The position numbers and the translations under genes were made by a program. The notes under the pieces were generated by a model that was not told the origin of the DNA, searched no databases, and worked only from the letters and a program-made list of their open reading frames with translations. A stretch of DNA of 64,000 bases from Limnanthes douglasii subsp. nivea (lineage: Eukaryota > Streptophyta > Magnoliopsida > Brassicales > Limnanthaceae): the NCBI GenBank assembly GCA_036936605.1, contig JAUPFV010000004.1, forward strand, positions 297,208,009 to 297,272,008. The letters are read 5' to 3'. Each line of letters opens with the position of its first letter. Positions within the stretch are counted from its first letter, which is position 1. Shown piece by piece: positions 55,587-64,000 of this stretch.

Positions 55587-57136
55587 GACCAATTTTGCGG
55601 ATCAAAAGCATACGCCATCGACTTCGGTTTTCTTTCGACTTCGACTGCATCTGCAGCAAAGGATGTGAGATAAGCCTCTGGACACGGCAAAACTGTCTCA
55701 ACACCCGCTCCAGATAGTATGCATGCGAGTGCTCTACACCGCATATGACATCTCTAAACCATGCTATCTCTTGGAACAGAAAATGATCGCGTATCGCACG
55801 ATAAGGATCGAAAATTACCTACAATACAAACCAATAAGAATAAAAAAAAGCATTTAAATAGCATTACAACAGACCAACATTGTTGTAAAATGGTTCTACC
55901 TTATTCAATTATAAAACTAAATGAGATGACTTACATCTGTCTCCTGCAAGTTGTTGACGGTGATCTGGAGGTTCAACTTCGTGCGGGAGTCAGATACGGC
56001 GGCAGCTGTATCCCATCTAGAAATAGTGGGTTCGCGCTCGGTGTAAGTGGAACAAGTAACAATGCGTAACATAACAAAATGATCCCGGACCCAGGTGTCC
56101 AGCAAACCGATACATCCATCCATAGTCCTGGTTTCTTGGAGCGAGACCTCACCCAGACGGTGATACAAGTAAGCTAGTACTACACTCCCCTATGAGTAGC
56201 TACCAATACCTGTTGGAGTCAAATCGCACAACAGAAATAAATATTTGAAATTGGCGTACATGTTGCTCTTGTCCGGAAATATGACGGTGCAAAACATATG
56301 TAATAGGTAGGCACGCGCAGCCATATCTACCATAAGATCAGTGAGATCAGGGATGTCGTCGCAGAACTGTGGCCCAAAAAACCTATTGCGGATCCATTTG
56401 AATCTCAATCTGACGCCCTTGCATTTCTCAACCTCCATCACAAAGTCTACCTCGTCCATCATGCATGGCCATCGACTTGTCCGACGTACTAGAAAAAATA
56501 GCAAGTGAACCTAAAATCGGGAGTCCCAATATGGTGTGCACGTCGTCGAGCGTGATCGTTATCTCACCGAAGGAAAAATGGAAATTATTTGTTTCCATAT
56601 GCTACATTTCCGAAAAAACCTCTGTCATGTTGGAATGTGTGTGGATGTGATAGAATGGCTCTATGAGATGACCGAAAGGAGTGGCGTCAACTAACGGCTC
56701 GTACCCTAGCCATGATCTATAGCTCGGATAATGGGAATATAGCCACATATTTCGCTCATGTAAACATTAGTTCAAATTAGTATACATTAAAATTAAACAT
56801 TCATAAAATGTCATGTTGTAATTTAAATATTACCTCTCCCATCCAATGGTGGTATGCAACGTGGGAGATGGACGCCGCATCAAATAGCGGTCGAAATCTG
56901 GAAGGAGGAGGAGCTCTAGGCTGCCCTGTAGGTGGGGAAAGGTGGCGTCGTACGCGGGGAGCAGAAGCGGAACTCGATCCGGAAGCATACGGTCCGGAAA
57001 CTATAGGCAGCTCATCCATCGGAACTGCTGAATCGACAACTAAAACGGGCTGAGCAGCTTCTCGTACCCTACTCCGCTTCTTGATTCTCTTCGTCCGCGA
57101 GTCATCCGCAGACTGTGAGGCGACACCATGATCCAT
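55587..57136 (-). pseudogene. Plant mobile domain (PMD) gene, interrupted by element D
   Basis: Start MDHGVASQSADDSRTKR at 57136 after an acceptor-like TTTCAG. The first coding exon ends at 56834 (GAGAG|GTAATA); the second begins near 56755. PMD motifs follow: FGEITITLDDVHTILGLPI (typical GEMTITLDDV..LLGLP), AARAYLLHMF, FPDKSN, GSVVLAYLYHRL. The third coding exon starts after TTGTAG near 55822 (VIFDPYRAIRD, ERVLRQFCRVQ). TAG codons at 56602-56604 (EM*HMET) and 56190-56192 (SYS*GSV) stand where the family has Trp, and frame slips are present near 56460. PMD proteins (MAIN/phosphatase-7-long-form-like) are known both as host genes and as transposon cargo. This copy is dead, with D inserted in its third coding exon. 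Confidence 0.72.
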
Positions 57137-57294
57137 TACCTGAAATAAAAAAAACGTACGAAATGTCAAGGTTCGTCGAAAACACAAATTGTCATGCTCG
57201 AAGCATTTTTTGATAAATAATAGTATAAATGCAGTTAACACACACCAAAGAACAAGAATAAACCGGTCTCGGGTGATTCCGGTGACCGGAGTAG

Positions 57295-57465
57295 CCAACG
57301 CCATCACGGTGGCGTGGGTATTAGGGTGTATACCAAAACTGAGGCGTACACCAATATACCCACGCCACAGTGATGGCGTGGGCGTGACAACTTACGTCAT
57401 GCGATGGCGTAAGGATAGTGTTATTCGCCCCCGTGTGGCGAAGAACACTATCGCCATGACAGAAG
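57295..57465. repeat. GC-rich CGCCA/TGGCG block 3
   Basis: CAACGCCATCACGGTGGCG, CACGCCACAG, GATGGCGTGGGCG, GCGATGGCGTAAGG and similar words in both orientations lie 5' of the PMD gene; compare blocks 1 and 2. Confidence 0.6.
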
Positions 57466-57994
57466 TTTGAAGCTTCTGTCAAATCGTTCCAACAACACAA
57501 ATACCCCTAAATATACACTACTAGCCTAACTAAACCTAACTAAAATAATTAACAACAATGAAATCAAACTACAGTAGATTATTTCGATTCTGATTTTGTT
57601 GATTTTTGCCGGTGACGATGCCGTTTTGATTTTTGCTACGGGTACGGTTTTCTGATGAACGCATAAGCTGTTTGGGGGTTGTTGCAGTTCAATTCGGCAA
57701 TTCGACTGCTTGTTTCGGTGGTGGGTGTCGTCTCCTCTAGACGGTTAGTTTAGGTCGTGGGTAAGGGAGAGAGAGAAGAGTGGGTAAGGGTGAGAGAGAT
57801 GATAGGCTAAATTATATTAGTTTAAATTTAATTATAGATTAAGTGTAGTTTATTTTTTATTTTGCAGTTTGGTTTTAGATTAAATGTAGTTAGTTTAAAT
57901 TAAGTGTAGTTTTAATTTTTGTTCTAATTTTTTTGTTTTTTAAAAAAAAAAAGTAGAGAGAAAGTAGAAAATTTAGAGTTTTTTTTTGAAAATT

Positions 57995-58041
57995 ATGGTG
58001 ATTTCGCGGAATAAATTTGATTATTTATTATATTTTTTATG
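57995..58041 (-). repeat. Candidate right terminal inverted repeat of the MULE
   Basis: Reverse complement reads TCCGCGAAATCACC (57997-58010) after an AT-rich start, facing the left candidate at 38539-38579. Confidence 0.35.
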
Positions 58042-58807
58042 GATAAAATAGTCTGACAAATTAATTTCAGTAGTTTTAAAAAAATAATTTTGCGAAGTAA
58101 TTTTGACTTATAATATTCTATGAGCTTATATAATAATAGAATATACAACTAATGTTGATAGATTTTTATTTTCATAAAGTGGACTAGAACAGTAGGTTTA
58201 TGGTCGTTTACATTTGGATTTTTAAGCTTGGGTTGGATTCTATATTTTCTTAACCTTTTATATTTTTAGTAAAAACTTAGATTAGGTCAATACTCAACCC
58301 AAAATTCGTATTTTTTATTATGATTTCAGTAATTTATTTGTTGCATTTTTATGTATAATTTAGGATTTGTTAAAAGTAATACCAAGCCCTATTATTTGTT
58401 GCATTGATAATGATTTCTATAATTATAATTTAATTTATGAACGTTTACAAAAATAAGTTATAAAAATAATGTTTTCTATATGTATTCAATTTCGTTTTTC
58501 TTAGATCAACAATTTTTAAAGATTTATACAAATTATTTTTATTATTTGTATAGAATGAATAAAACCCTTATTCTCCCAAAATATTATTTGAGAAATGTTA
58601 CAGCATGGTATCAGTATCAGCTTATCCAAAATTGTTTGTCTAATTTTTTAATTATTTATTCTCACTCAAATTTTGGCGTACCTACTTGTCAACAAAAATA
58701 AATATTAAATGTTATCTCACATAAATGGGTTAATCTTTAAGTTTTAATGTACTAAAAAGAATAAACAATGTTGTTCTTTAAAATACCTTTTTAAATATAT
58801 TAAATTT
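58042..58807. other. AT-rich intergenic stretch
   Basis: No coding region or repeat recognised. Confidence 0.55.
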
Positions 58808-59257
58808 ATGTTTTATACATTCAACATACAACTATTTGAAAAAGCCATGACAAGTTATTAAAATATCATAACCATAAAATAATTTTCTTTTCTAAAACAA
58901 ACAATAGTGTTTTTTATATAAAAAAGATTTATTATGTATTTAAAAAAATAATTGAATACAAATAAACCATCCATCATATTCAAAAATAAAAATAAAATAT
59001 CTCCCTTAAAACAATAAGCAAGATTCTTCAATTAAAACATGTTACGAAAGATATTACTTATAAACATCCAACATCCAACTAGTTAGAAAATCATACAAGT
59101 TATTGAAAGATCATAACCAAAAAAAATAGATTTCTAAAAATACGAAAAACAGGTTTTTTATAAACTTTTTATTTCATATTCCAAAAAAAATAGAAATAAA
59201 ATTGAATTCAAATAAACCATCCATTGTATTCGAAAATAAAAACAAAATATTTCCCTT
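58808..59257. repeat. Diverged tandem duplication, period about 250 bp
   Basis: Two units (about 58808-59007 and 59053-59257) share CAACAT.CAACTA, AAGTTATT.AAA.ATCATAACCA, AAATAAACCATCCAT and AAATAAAAA.AAAATAT.TCCCTT in the same order. They lie about 0.5 kb upstream of the transcription start inferred for the next gene. Confidence 0.7.
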
Positions 59258-59742
59258 CTACAGTTACTCAGTTTGGAAACCACAAAATCAGCATATGGAC
59301 TGTCTTGTCTAATGGATCTCCGAAAGGGCAGCCCATAAAAGCATAGCCGACAAATGCCAAAACTCAGGGGTGGCATCAAGAAGCTCTTCCTCCTCGTTAC
59401 AATTTATATATTCGCTTTCCTCGGGACTCATTAACCACAATCAACTCTTTTCTATTTCTTTATCATATAGTACTACTACCCCATTACACTATTCTAAGCA
59501 AAAGTGTTTACTTCACAACTTTCTAAATTTTATTTTTTTTATAAAAAAAAAGTAGTACAGTTTTAGAAAGAGAGAGACTACCGAAAATGATTCCTTCTCT
59601 TCTGTTCATTTCTAAATTTCTTATTACAAAACTAAAATCCCACATTTTATTTACTGTTTATCTTCCATTTTCGTTTCAAATTAACCTTCTTTCTTTCTTC
59701 TTCTTTTTTTCATTCTCTCTCATGTTCCAAAGTTGACATTTT
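59258..59742. other. Upstream region of the small Cys-rich gene
   Basis: Long T/C-rich stretches (for example 59685-59722, TTCTTTCTTTCTTC-type) and a W-box core TTGAC (59732-59736) just before the TATA. No coding region recognised. Confidence 0.5.
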
Positions 59743-59752
59743 TATATACAAA
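59741..59752 (+). promoter_or_regulatory. TATA box of the small Cys-rich gene
   Basis: TTTATATACAAA about 100 bases before the predicted start codon and after a pyrimidine-rich stretch. Confidence 0.45.
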
Positions 59753-59843
59753 AATGCATTTAAAGAGATGATGAGTTCATAAGATTGCAGTTGAAGAAGA
59801 TCAAGAAGATCAAGTCTTCTGGGTATTGTCTCATTTGGTTTAA

Positions 59844-60604
59844 ATGTAAGTATTCTTTAGATCTATCTATTGCTAGTTAATCTGCATGAGTTGAAACTAG
59901 TTCAACTACATGAAACTTGTCTTAAAGTACCTTACTTGTTCCAAAAATAACATTTTTATGGTTAATGAACATTAAAAACAAAACCAAAAGTTATTATTTA
60001 TATTAAATCTTGATATAAAATCAAAATGTCATGTCAATAAATTCTAGATCTTGATGTTTTGTATATTATTATATTTTTAAGGGTTTTAATATTTAATCAA
60101 CCGGAGGAAGAGGAGACCCCACATAGAAATCAACGACTCAGATGTACAAAACCACGATCCAAACGGAATCCTAGGTACACCGGTGATCATAGCACCGACG
60201 GTGGAGATGACTCGTTTCGATGGTCGGGTAAACAATGCCGTTCGTGTGCTGCCGGAGTGATAGCAGATTGTGTGGCGCTGTGTTGCTGCCCGTGTGCTGT
60301 GGTGAATCTTCTGACTCTGGCGTTTGTTAAAGTGCCGTGGAACTTAGGGAAGAAGTGTTTGGGTGCGTGGAAAGTGAGAAAGAAAAAAATGGAGAAGATG
60401 AGAAAGTGTAGGAAAAAAATCGAGAATGATTATCAGTTTGTGGTGGAGAAAGATGGGAGCTTGAAGAGTGTTGGTGGTGGTGAAATGGAGGAAGTGAAAA
60501 GAGAGAGTTTTATTAGCGAGGGAGATAGGGTTTGGTTAGAGTTGTATCAACTTGGTCATCTTGGTTTTGGTAGGGTTTCTTTTTCCGGTGGTGTTCAATA
60601 CTAA
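59844..60604 (+). CDS. Small plant-specific Cys-rich protein; start codon split by an intron
   Basis: Predicted CDS: 59844-59845 joined to 60082-60604 (174 residues). The open frame at 60083-60604 has no in-frame ATG before its conserved part. Exon 1 ends ...AAAT before GTAAGT (59846), and an acceptor TATTTTTAAG ends at 60081; splicing yields AT|G GTT TTA, in phase with the frame. The protein has a basic/acidic N-terminus, then SGKQCRSCAAGVIADCVALC, the run CCCPCAVVNLLTLAFVKVPW (short hydrophobic, probably membrane-associated), a Lys-rich stretch, EKDGSLKSV and a conserved C-terminus WLELYQLGHLGFGRVSFSGG. I recognise this CCCPCAVVNLL type as a plant-only family of unknown function. Codon use and integrity suggest a live host gene. 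Confidence 0.6.
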
Positions 60605-61140
60605 TTCCGGTGATTACATATAACCGGTGAAGTTGTTTCGGTAGAACAACTATACAGTCATTTTGTTATGCATGTAAAAGTATATTTTAGCGTTTTTCAA
60701 TAACCAAGGTGTTCAAAATCAGTAATAATAATGTGATGTTTTCCGTTTGGATACAAACACAATTGAGCTTTTTCTATCCAATAATCAACAATAATGATCG
60801 AATTTTATTGAAAATTTTAAATAAAGTAAAAATTATAGAGTTAAAAATAGAAAGTTTGTTAATTTCATCCGATAATTTGAAGGTCGGCGAAATTGGCAGT
60901 GTATATAAAGAAATTATTGTTGATGATGTTTTTTACGATTATTTTTTATTATGTTGGTGAAAAATAAACATCGAAACATTTGATCAAGTTTCCACTATAT
61001 TTAATGAGAGATCTATTAAAACACTCAAAATATTTTATCAAATTAGAATAAGTAAAACGAAGGGGATTGTACAAGATTAAAAATCATTTTAAATGTTGCT
61101 AAATAATCCATATTATTTTTATTACCATCGTGTGAATCTA
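60605..61140. other. AT-rich stretch downstream of the host gene
   Basis: Holds the 3' UTR of the preceding gene and an AT-rich frame (60709-60960) without recognisable motifs. Nothing else seen. Confidence 0.5.
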
Positions 61141-64000
61141 AAATTTACTCTATTGGTGATGAAATTGCGATAATTTATGATAAAAATAATAATAAATATC
61201 GAATATCAAAGATTATGTTTGCGTCTGTTAATAAAATGACTGGAAGATATTATTGTGTCTACCATAAGGATCATGGATAGTTTATCGGAAATTATTTCCA
61301 ATTAAAAGATGAGGTACAAAGGTTATTCAATAACAGTGGATTGGTTAAATTTGTGAAAAGTATAGAAGAAAAAAAATATGTAGATATAAGGGTAGTATTC
61401 TAAAACATTAGAAATGTGATAAACATACACTTCGTAAAAATTTAAAATGGACACGTTGTCTAGGATGACACATTCCTCAAGAAATAAATACATAAGAGAT
61501 CTAAAAGTTCATTTTATTGATGATATATCTATGCATTTAAACAGAAATGTTGCTTTACTATTATCGTTTAATGACAAAAATTTGAGAGGGGTAGTAACAC
61601 TTCATGAAGATGATTGTTTGTAGAGTAATAGTGAGGAGTGATGATTGATACAGACAATTCAGCTAATATTTTTTATCCGCAAATATATGATCAGATGATT
61701 GGTATATGACCATACAAAAAGAAACTATAAAAATTTAAGAGTTTTCTTATACTGTATACTAATTGTGTGATAGAAGTTGAATTATTTATAATTGTTGGAC
61801 AAGGAAAAGTTGAGAAGACTATTACTTCGTATATGGTTGTCGATGCTCCAATTTTTTATAATGTAATTTTGTGACGTTTTTTGTTACATATGATGGAAGT
61901 TAAATGTTAACATACCATCAATGTGTGAAGTTTTTCATAAGAGGACAAATTGGATTTGTCTCTAGACCCTAAGAATGCCATATTATAGCAACCATAGAAT
62001 ACATCAAGGGACACACTAGCGATAAGAAATTTTGAGCTCTTAATGGATTTTAAAGAGTGAGAAACATATAATCCCCCAAAATAATTGAATTTAACTTAAT
62101 CAATAAAAAATTCCTAAGGAGTTAATGTTAGATGACGAAGAATGGTAAATATTTGTAGTCGTTTAAGTGTAAAAATAAAAAAATGATTTGGTTTCATGCT
62201 TGAAGTTGAATGGTGATGTATATATAAAAGTATATCTTATGTAACTAGAGTAAGTAGATCAATTATTTTCCATGATTTAGGTGTTGAAAGAAGATGAAGA
62301 CCAATACGATAAAAATGAGAACATTTCCAGTTGAAAATTTGTTAAATAAGTGGAAATATTTCTTAAAGTAGGCCATGTTAGGGAATCAAAGTATCATACA
62401 TTGCTTGCAAATCAATATTAGCTAAAAAGAAGAATATATAATGAAAGAATGTGTCGACTTTGATGACTCTAGAAATCTATCTAAGGGACAATTGTGTAAA
62501 GTATATTTCAAGTAAAGTCACATAGATGTTAGAGAGAGAAGTTAACATACAAGTTCTAGAGAGAGAGAAAGAGAATGTGTAAAAAAAATGGATGGCCGTA
62601 ATTAATTTTTTCTTTCCCTCCTAAAAAGGTAGGAGGCTTTATATGGTGATATTGAGCCATTGGGCCTGCATGGTTAATGGGTTTACATAAATAACCCACA
62701 ATGGGCTATTCCATACTATCATTTCATTATTACTAAACATACATATTTCTTATTACACAAGATACCCTCAATATTACGTACGTATTGAGTTTATACCACT
62801 AAGTAAATTTTGGTCCAATGTGTTATCGGTCTGATACGCGGGTTGGATAATTTGGTCCATATCAGACTTTACTGATTAAAATCATGATCACCAAAATAAT
62901 GTTTTTTATTTGTCTTAAATTGATCTACTTGTGGATACAACTGCTATGTATAAATTTATGTCGTTTATAGATGCATATTTTGGATATAATCCTACTAAAA
63001 TGCATTTAAGTAATGAAGAGAATACATCTTTTACGATATAAATAAGTTAATATTGTTATAAAGTAATGTCGTTTGGTTTAAATAATTTTGGTTTTGCTTA
63101 TCAATAAGTGAATAATATTCTTTTTAAACAGTTATGGAAGAATATGGAAATTTATATTGATGATGTGATAGTAAAAAGCGATGAATCAAGTAATCATGTA
63201 TTGGCGTTGTTTGAAATATTCGATAATCTTCAAAATATAATTTGAAATTAGATCAATTAGAGTATTCGTTTGGGTTACAATCATGAAATTGGATCAATTA
63301 GCAGTATATCCACCAAAATATATTAAAGAAGTTCAGGATTTAAGGAGTAAATTGGAAGTGTTATCGATATTTATTTCCAGAGCATCAAATAGAGGTCGTT
63401 TATCTTTTTACATCTTAAAACGAGTAAATAAGTTTTCTTGGGATGATAAATTTATGACGAATTTGAATAAATTGAAAGAATATCCTATTTCACCAAAAAA
63501 TTTATTTACACTGAAAGAAAGAGAAATGTTATATATGTATTTGGCGGTTTCAAATTTTACTGTTAGTATTGTACTTATAAGGAAATACGATAGAATTCAA
63601 AGATTAATCTATTATTTTAGTAAGAGATTGGTTTATGCTGAAACCATATATTTTAATCTAGAAAATAGTTATTGGGTTAGTTGTAGCACGGAGAAAAATG
63701 TGATCATATTTTTCGAGCTCATGTTATAATTGTAAAAACGTCTATCCATTAAAAAATTTACTTCAGAAGTTAGATCTGCCAGGAAGATTATCAAGATTAT
63801 CAATTGAATTGGATGAATATGAGATATAATTTAAACCTGGAACAAATATGAAAGCACATGCTTTAGTAAATTTTATCGATAAGTTTCAAGAGGAAGTAAC
63901 TAATGTTAAAGAATGATAATTGATACAAAGAGAGTCAAATTATCAATAATGGGTATCTCAAATCAATGGTTCTTTGTGGTTAAATGGTAGTAGGGTCGGA
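61140..64000 (+). pseudogene. Decayed Tat-type element E (gag end, protease, RT, RNase H), open at right edge
   Basis: Read with many stops and indels: a zinc-knuckle-like segment YYCVYHKDHG followed by LKDEVQRLF (61235-61345); a protease segment FNDKNLRGVVTLHEDD, then IDTDNSANIF (61640-61670; active-site Gly changed to Asp) and MVVDAPIFYNVIL; RT pieces VDTTAMYKFMSFIDAYFGY (62930-62990), CYKVMSFGLNNFG (63055-63095) and YIDDVIVKSDE (63154-63185); and an RNase H segment 63283-63729 (SRASNRGRL, FYILKRVNKFSWDD, LYMYLAVSNFTVS) ending with LPGRLSRLSIELDEYEI near 63775-63825. It belongs to a different, older and more AT-rich Tat family than A-D. No LTR is visible. Confidence 0.65.
62100..62920. other. 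Extra DNA between protease and RT of element E
   Basis: The expected linker and first RT motifs are not readable here. The block includes GA-rich repeats (62530-62580) and a TATATGG near 62640. Probably a later insertion or strong decay; no ends could be defined. Confidence 0.35.

Larger units (their letters stand above)
38539..58041. mobile_element. Composite Mutator-like element (transposase + OTU + PMD cargo), later interrupted
   Basis: A MULE transposase and OTU-like protease on the plus strand converge with a plant mobile domain gene on the minus strand. Two related unknown genes lie between, and three GC-rich CGCCA blocks lie around them. Candidate terminal repeats at 38539-38579 and 57995-58041 share TCTGCGAAGTCGCC versus TCCGCGAAATCACC (11 of 14) in inverted orientation. 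Without the nested solo LTR and element D it would be about 8.6 kb. All genes carry stops, so it is old. The outer limits and the absence of a confirmed 9-11 bp target duplication make the boundaries uncertain. The link between the two halves rests on the uninterrupted flanks of D. Confidence 0.5.

Noticed and set aside
59158..59379. 73-codon minus-strand frame with Cys and Tyr
   Set aside because: Overlaps the duplicated AT-rich block; no similarity between units at protein level, no start context.
59370..59555. 61-codon frame starting MASRSSSSSLQF
   Set aside because: Looks like a transit-peptide start but ends in an AT-rich tail without any domain; lies in the upstream region of the next gene.
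62520..62800. Possible Copia-type solo LTR inside element E
   Set aside because: GA-rich leader and TATA-like motif are present, but no TG..CA ends with a 5-bp duplication could be fixed.
1..64000. CRISPR arrays, bacterial operons, riboswitches, tRNA genes
   Set aside because: No regularly spaced repeats, Shine-Dalgarno-led operons or cloverleaf with A and B boxes seen; the window is plant nuclear DNA.

Overview
The window is nuclear DNA from a flowering plant, probably a dicot, and almost all of it is transposable elements. Signs of a plant: Ty3/gypsy elements of the Tat type, Mutator-like and hAT transposase remnants, a plant L1-type LINE, a plastid rRNA insertion, spliced genes with GT..AG introns, and one small plant-specific cysteine-rich gene. 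No prokaryotic features are present. The species cannot be named from the sequence.

Layout. (1) 1-6747: Tat element A on the minus strand, cut by the left edge. Its pol is open; its gag-protease frame has a nonsense codon and a capsid deletion. (2) 6748-13262: old remnants (LINE RNase H, hAT transposase, decayed gag) and a unique patch with a miRNA-like hairpin. (3) 13282-21666: element B, plus strand, 5' truncated at a rearranged junction; its 3' LTR abuts a LINE frame (21667-24192). (4) 24193-27601: non-coding, with a plastid 23S rRNA fragment. (5) 27602-37545: decayed element C, followed directly by a second partial copy C' (37546-38479) through a collapsed LTR. (6) About 38539-58041: an old composite Mutator-like element with transposase, OTU-like protease, a plant mobile domain (PMD) gene and two related unknown genes. 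It was later hit by a solo LTR (41380-41757, duplication TGCCC) and by the complete, young element D (45051-55581, duplication AAACC). (7) 58042-61140: a duplicated AT-rich block and the only likely host gene, whose start codon seems to be assembled by splicing. (8) 61140-64000: another decayed Tat element running off the right edge.

How the Tat family works. Sense strand: LTR, primer-binding site, gag-protease, one in-frame UAG, then pol (RT, RNase H, a second RNase H, integrase). Antisense strand: a long spliced gene (aORF) lying head to head with the 3' LTR and convergent with pol, with its own TATA box and bZIP-type boxes. Between the two converging genes lies a three-hairpin cassette kept in all four copies. 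The conserved UAG context, the antisense promoter and the hairpin cassette are the best candidates for undescribed regulation. Extra antisense ORFs in Tat elements are themselves known; the details listed here are what deserve checking.
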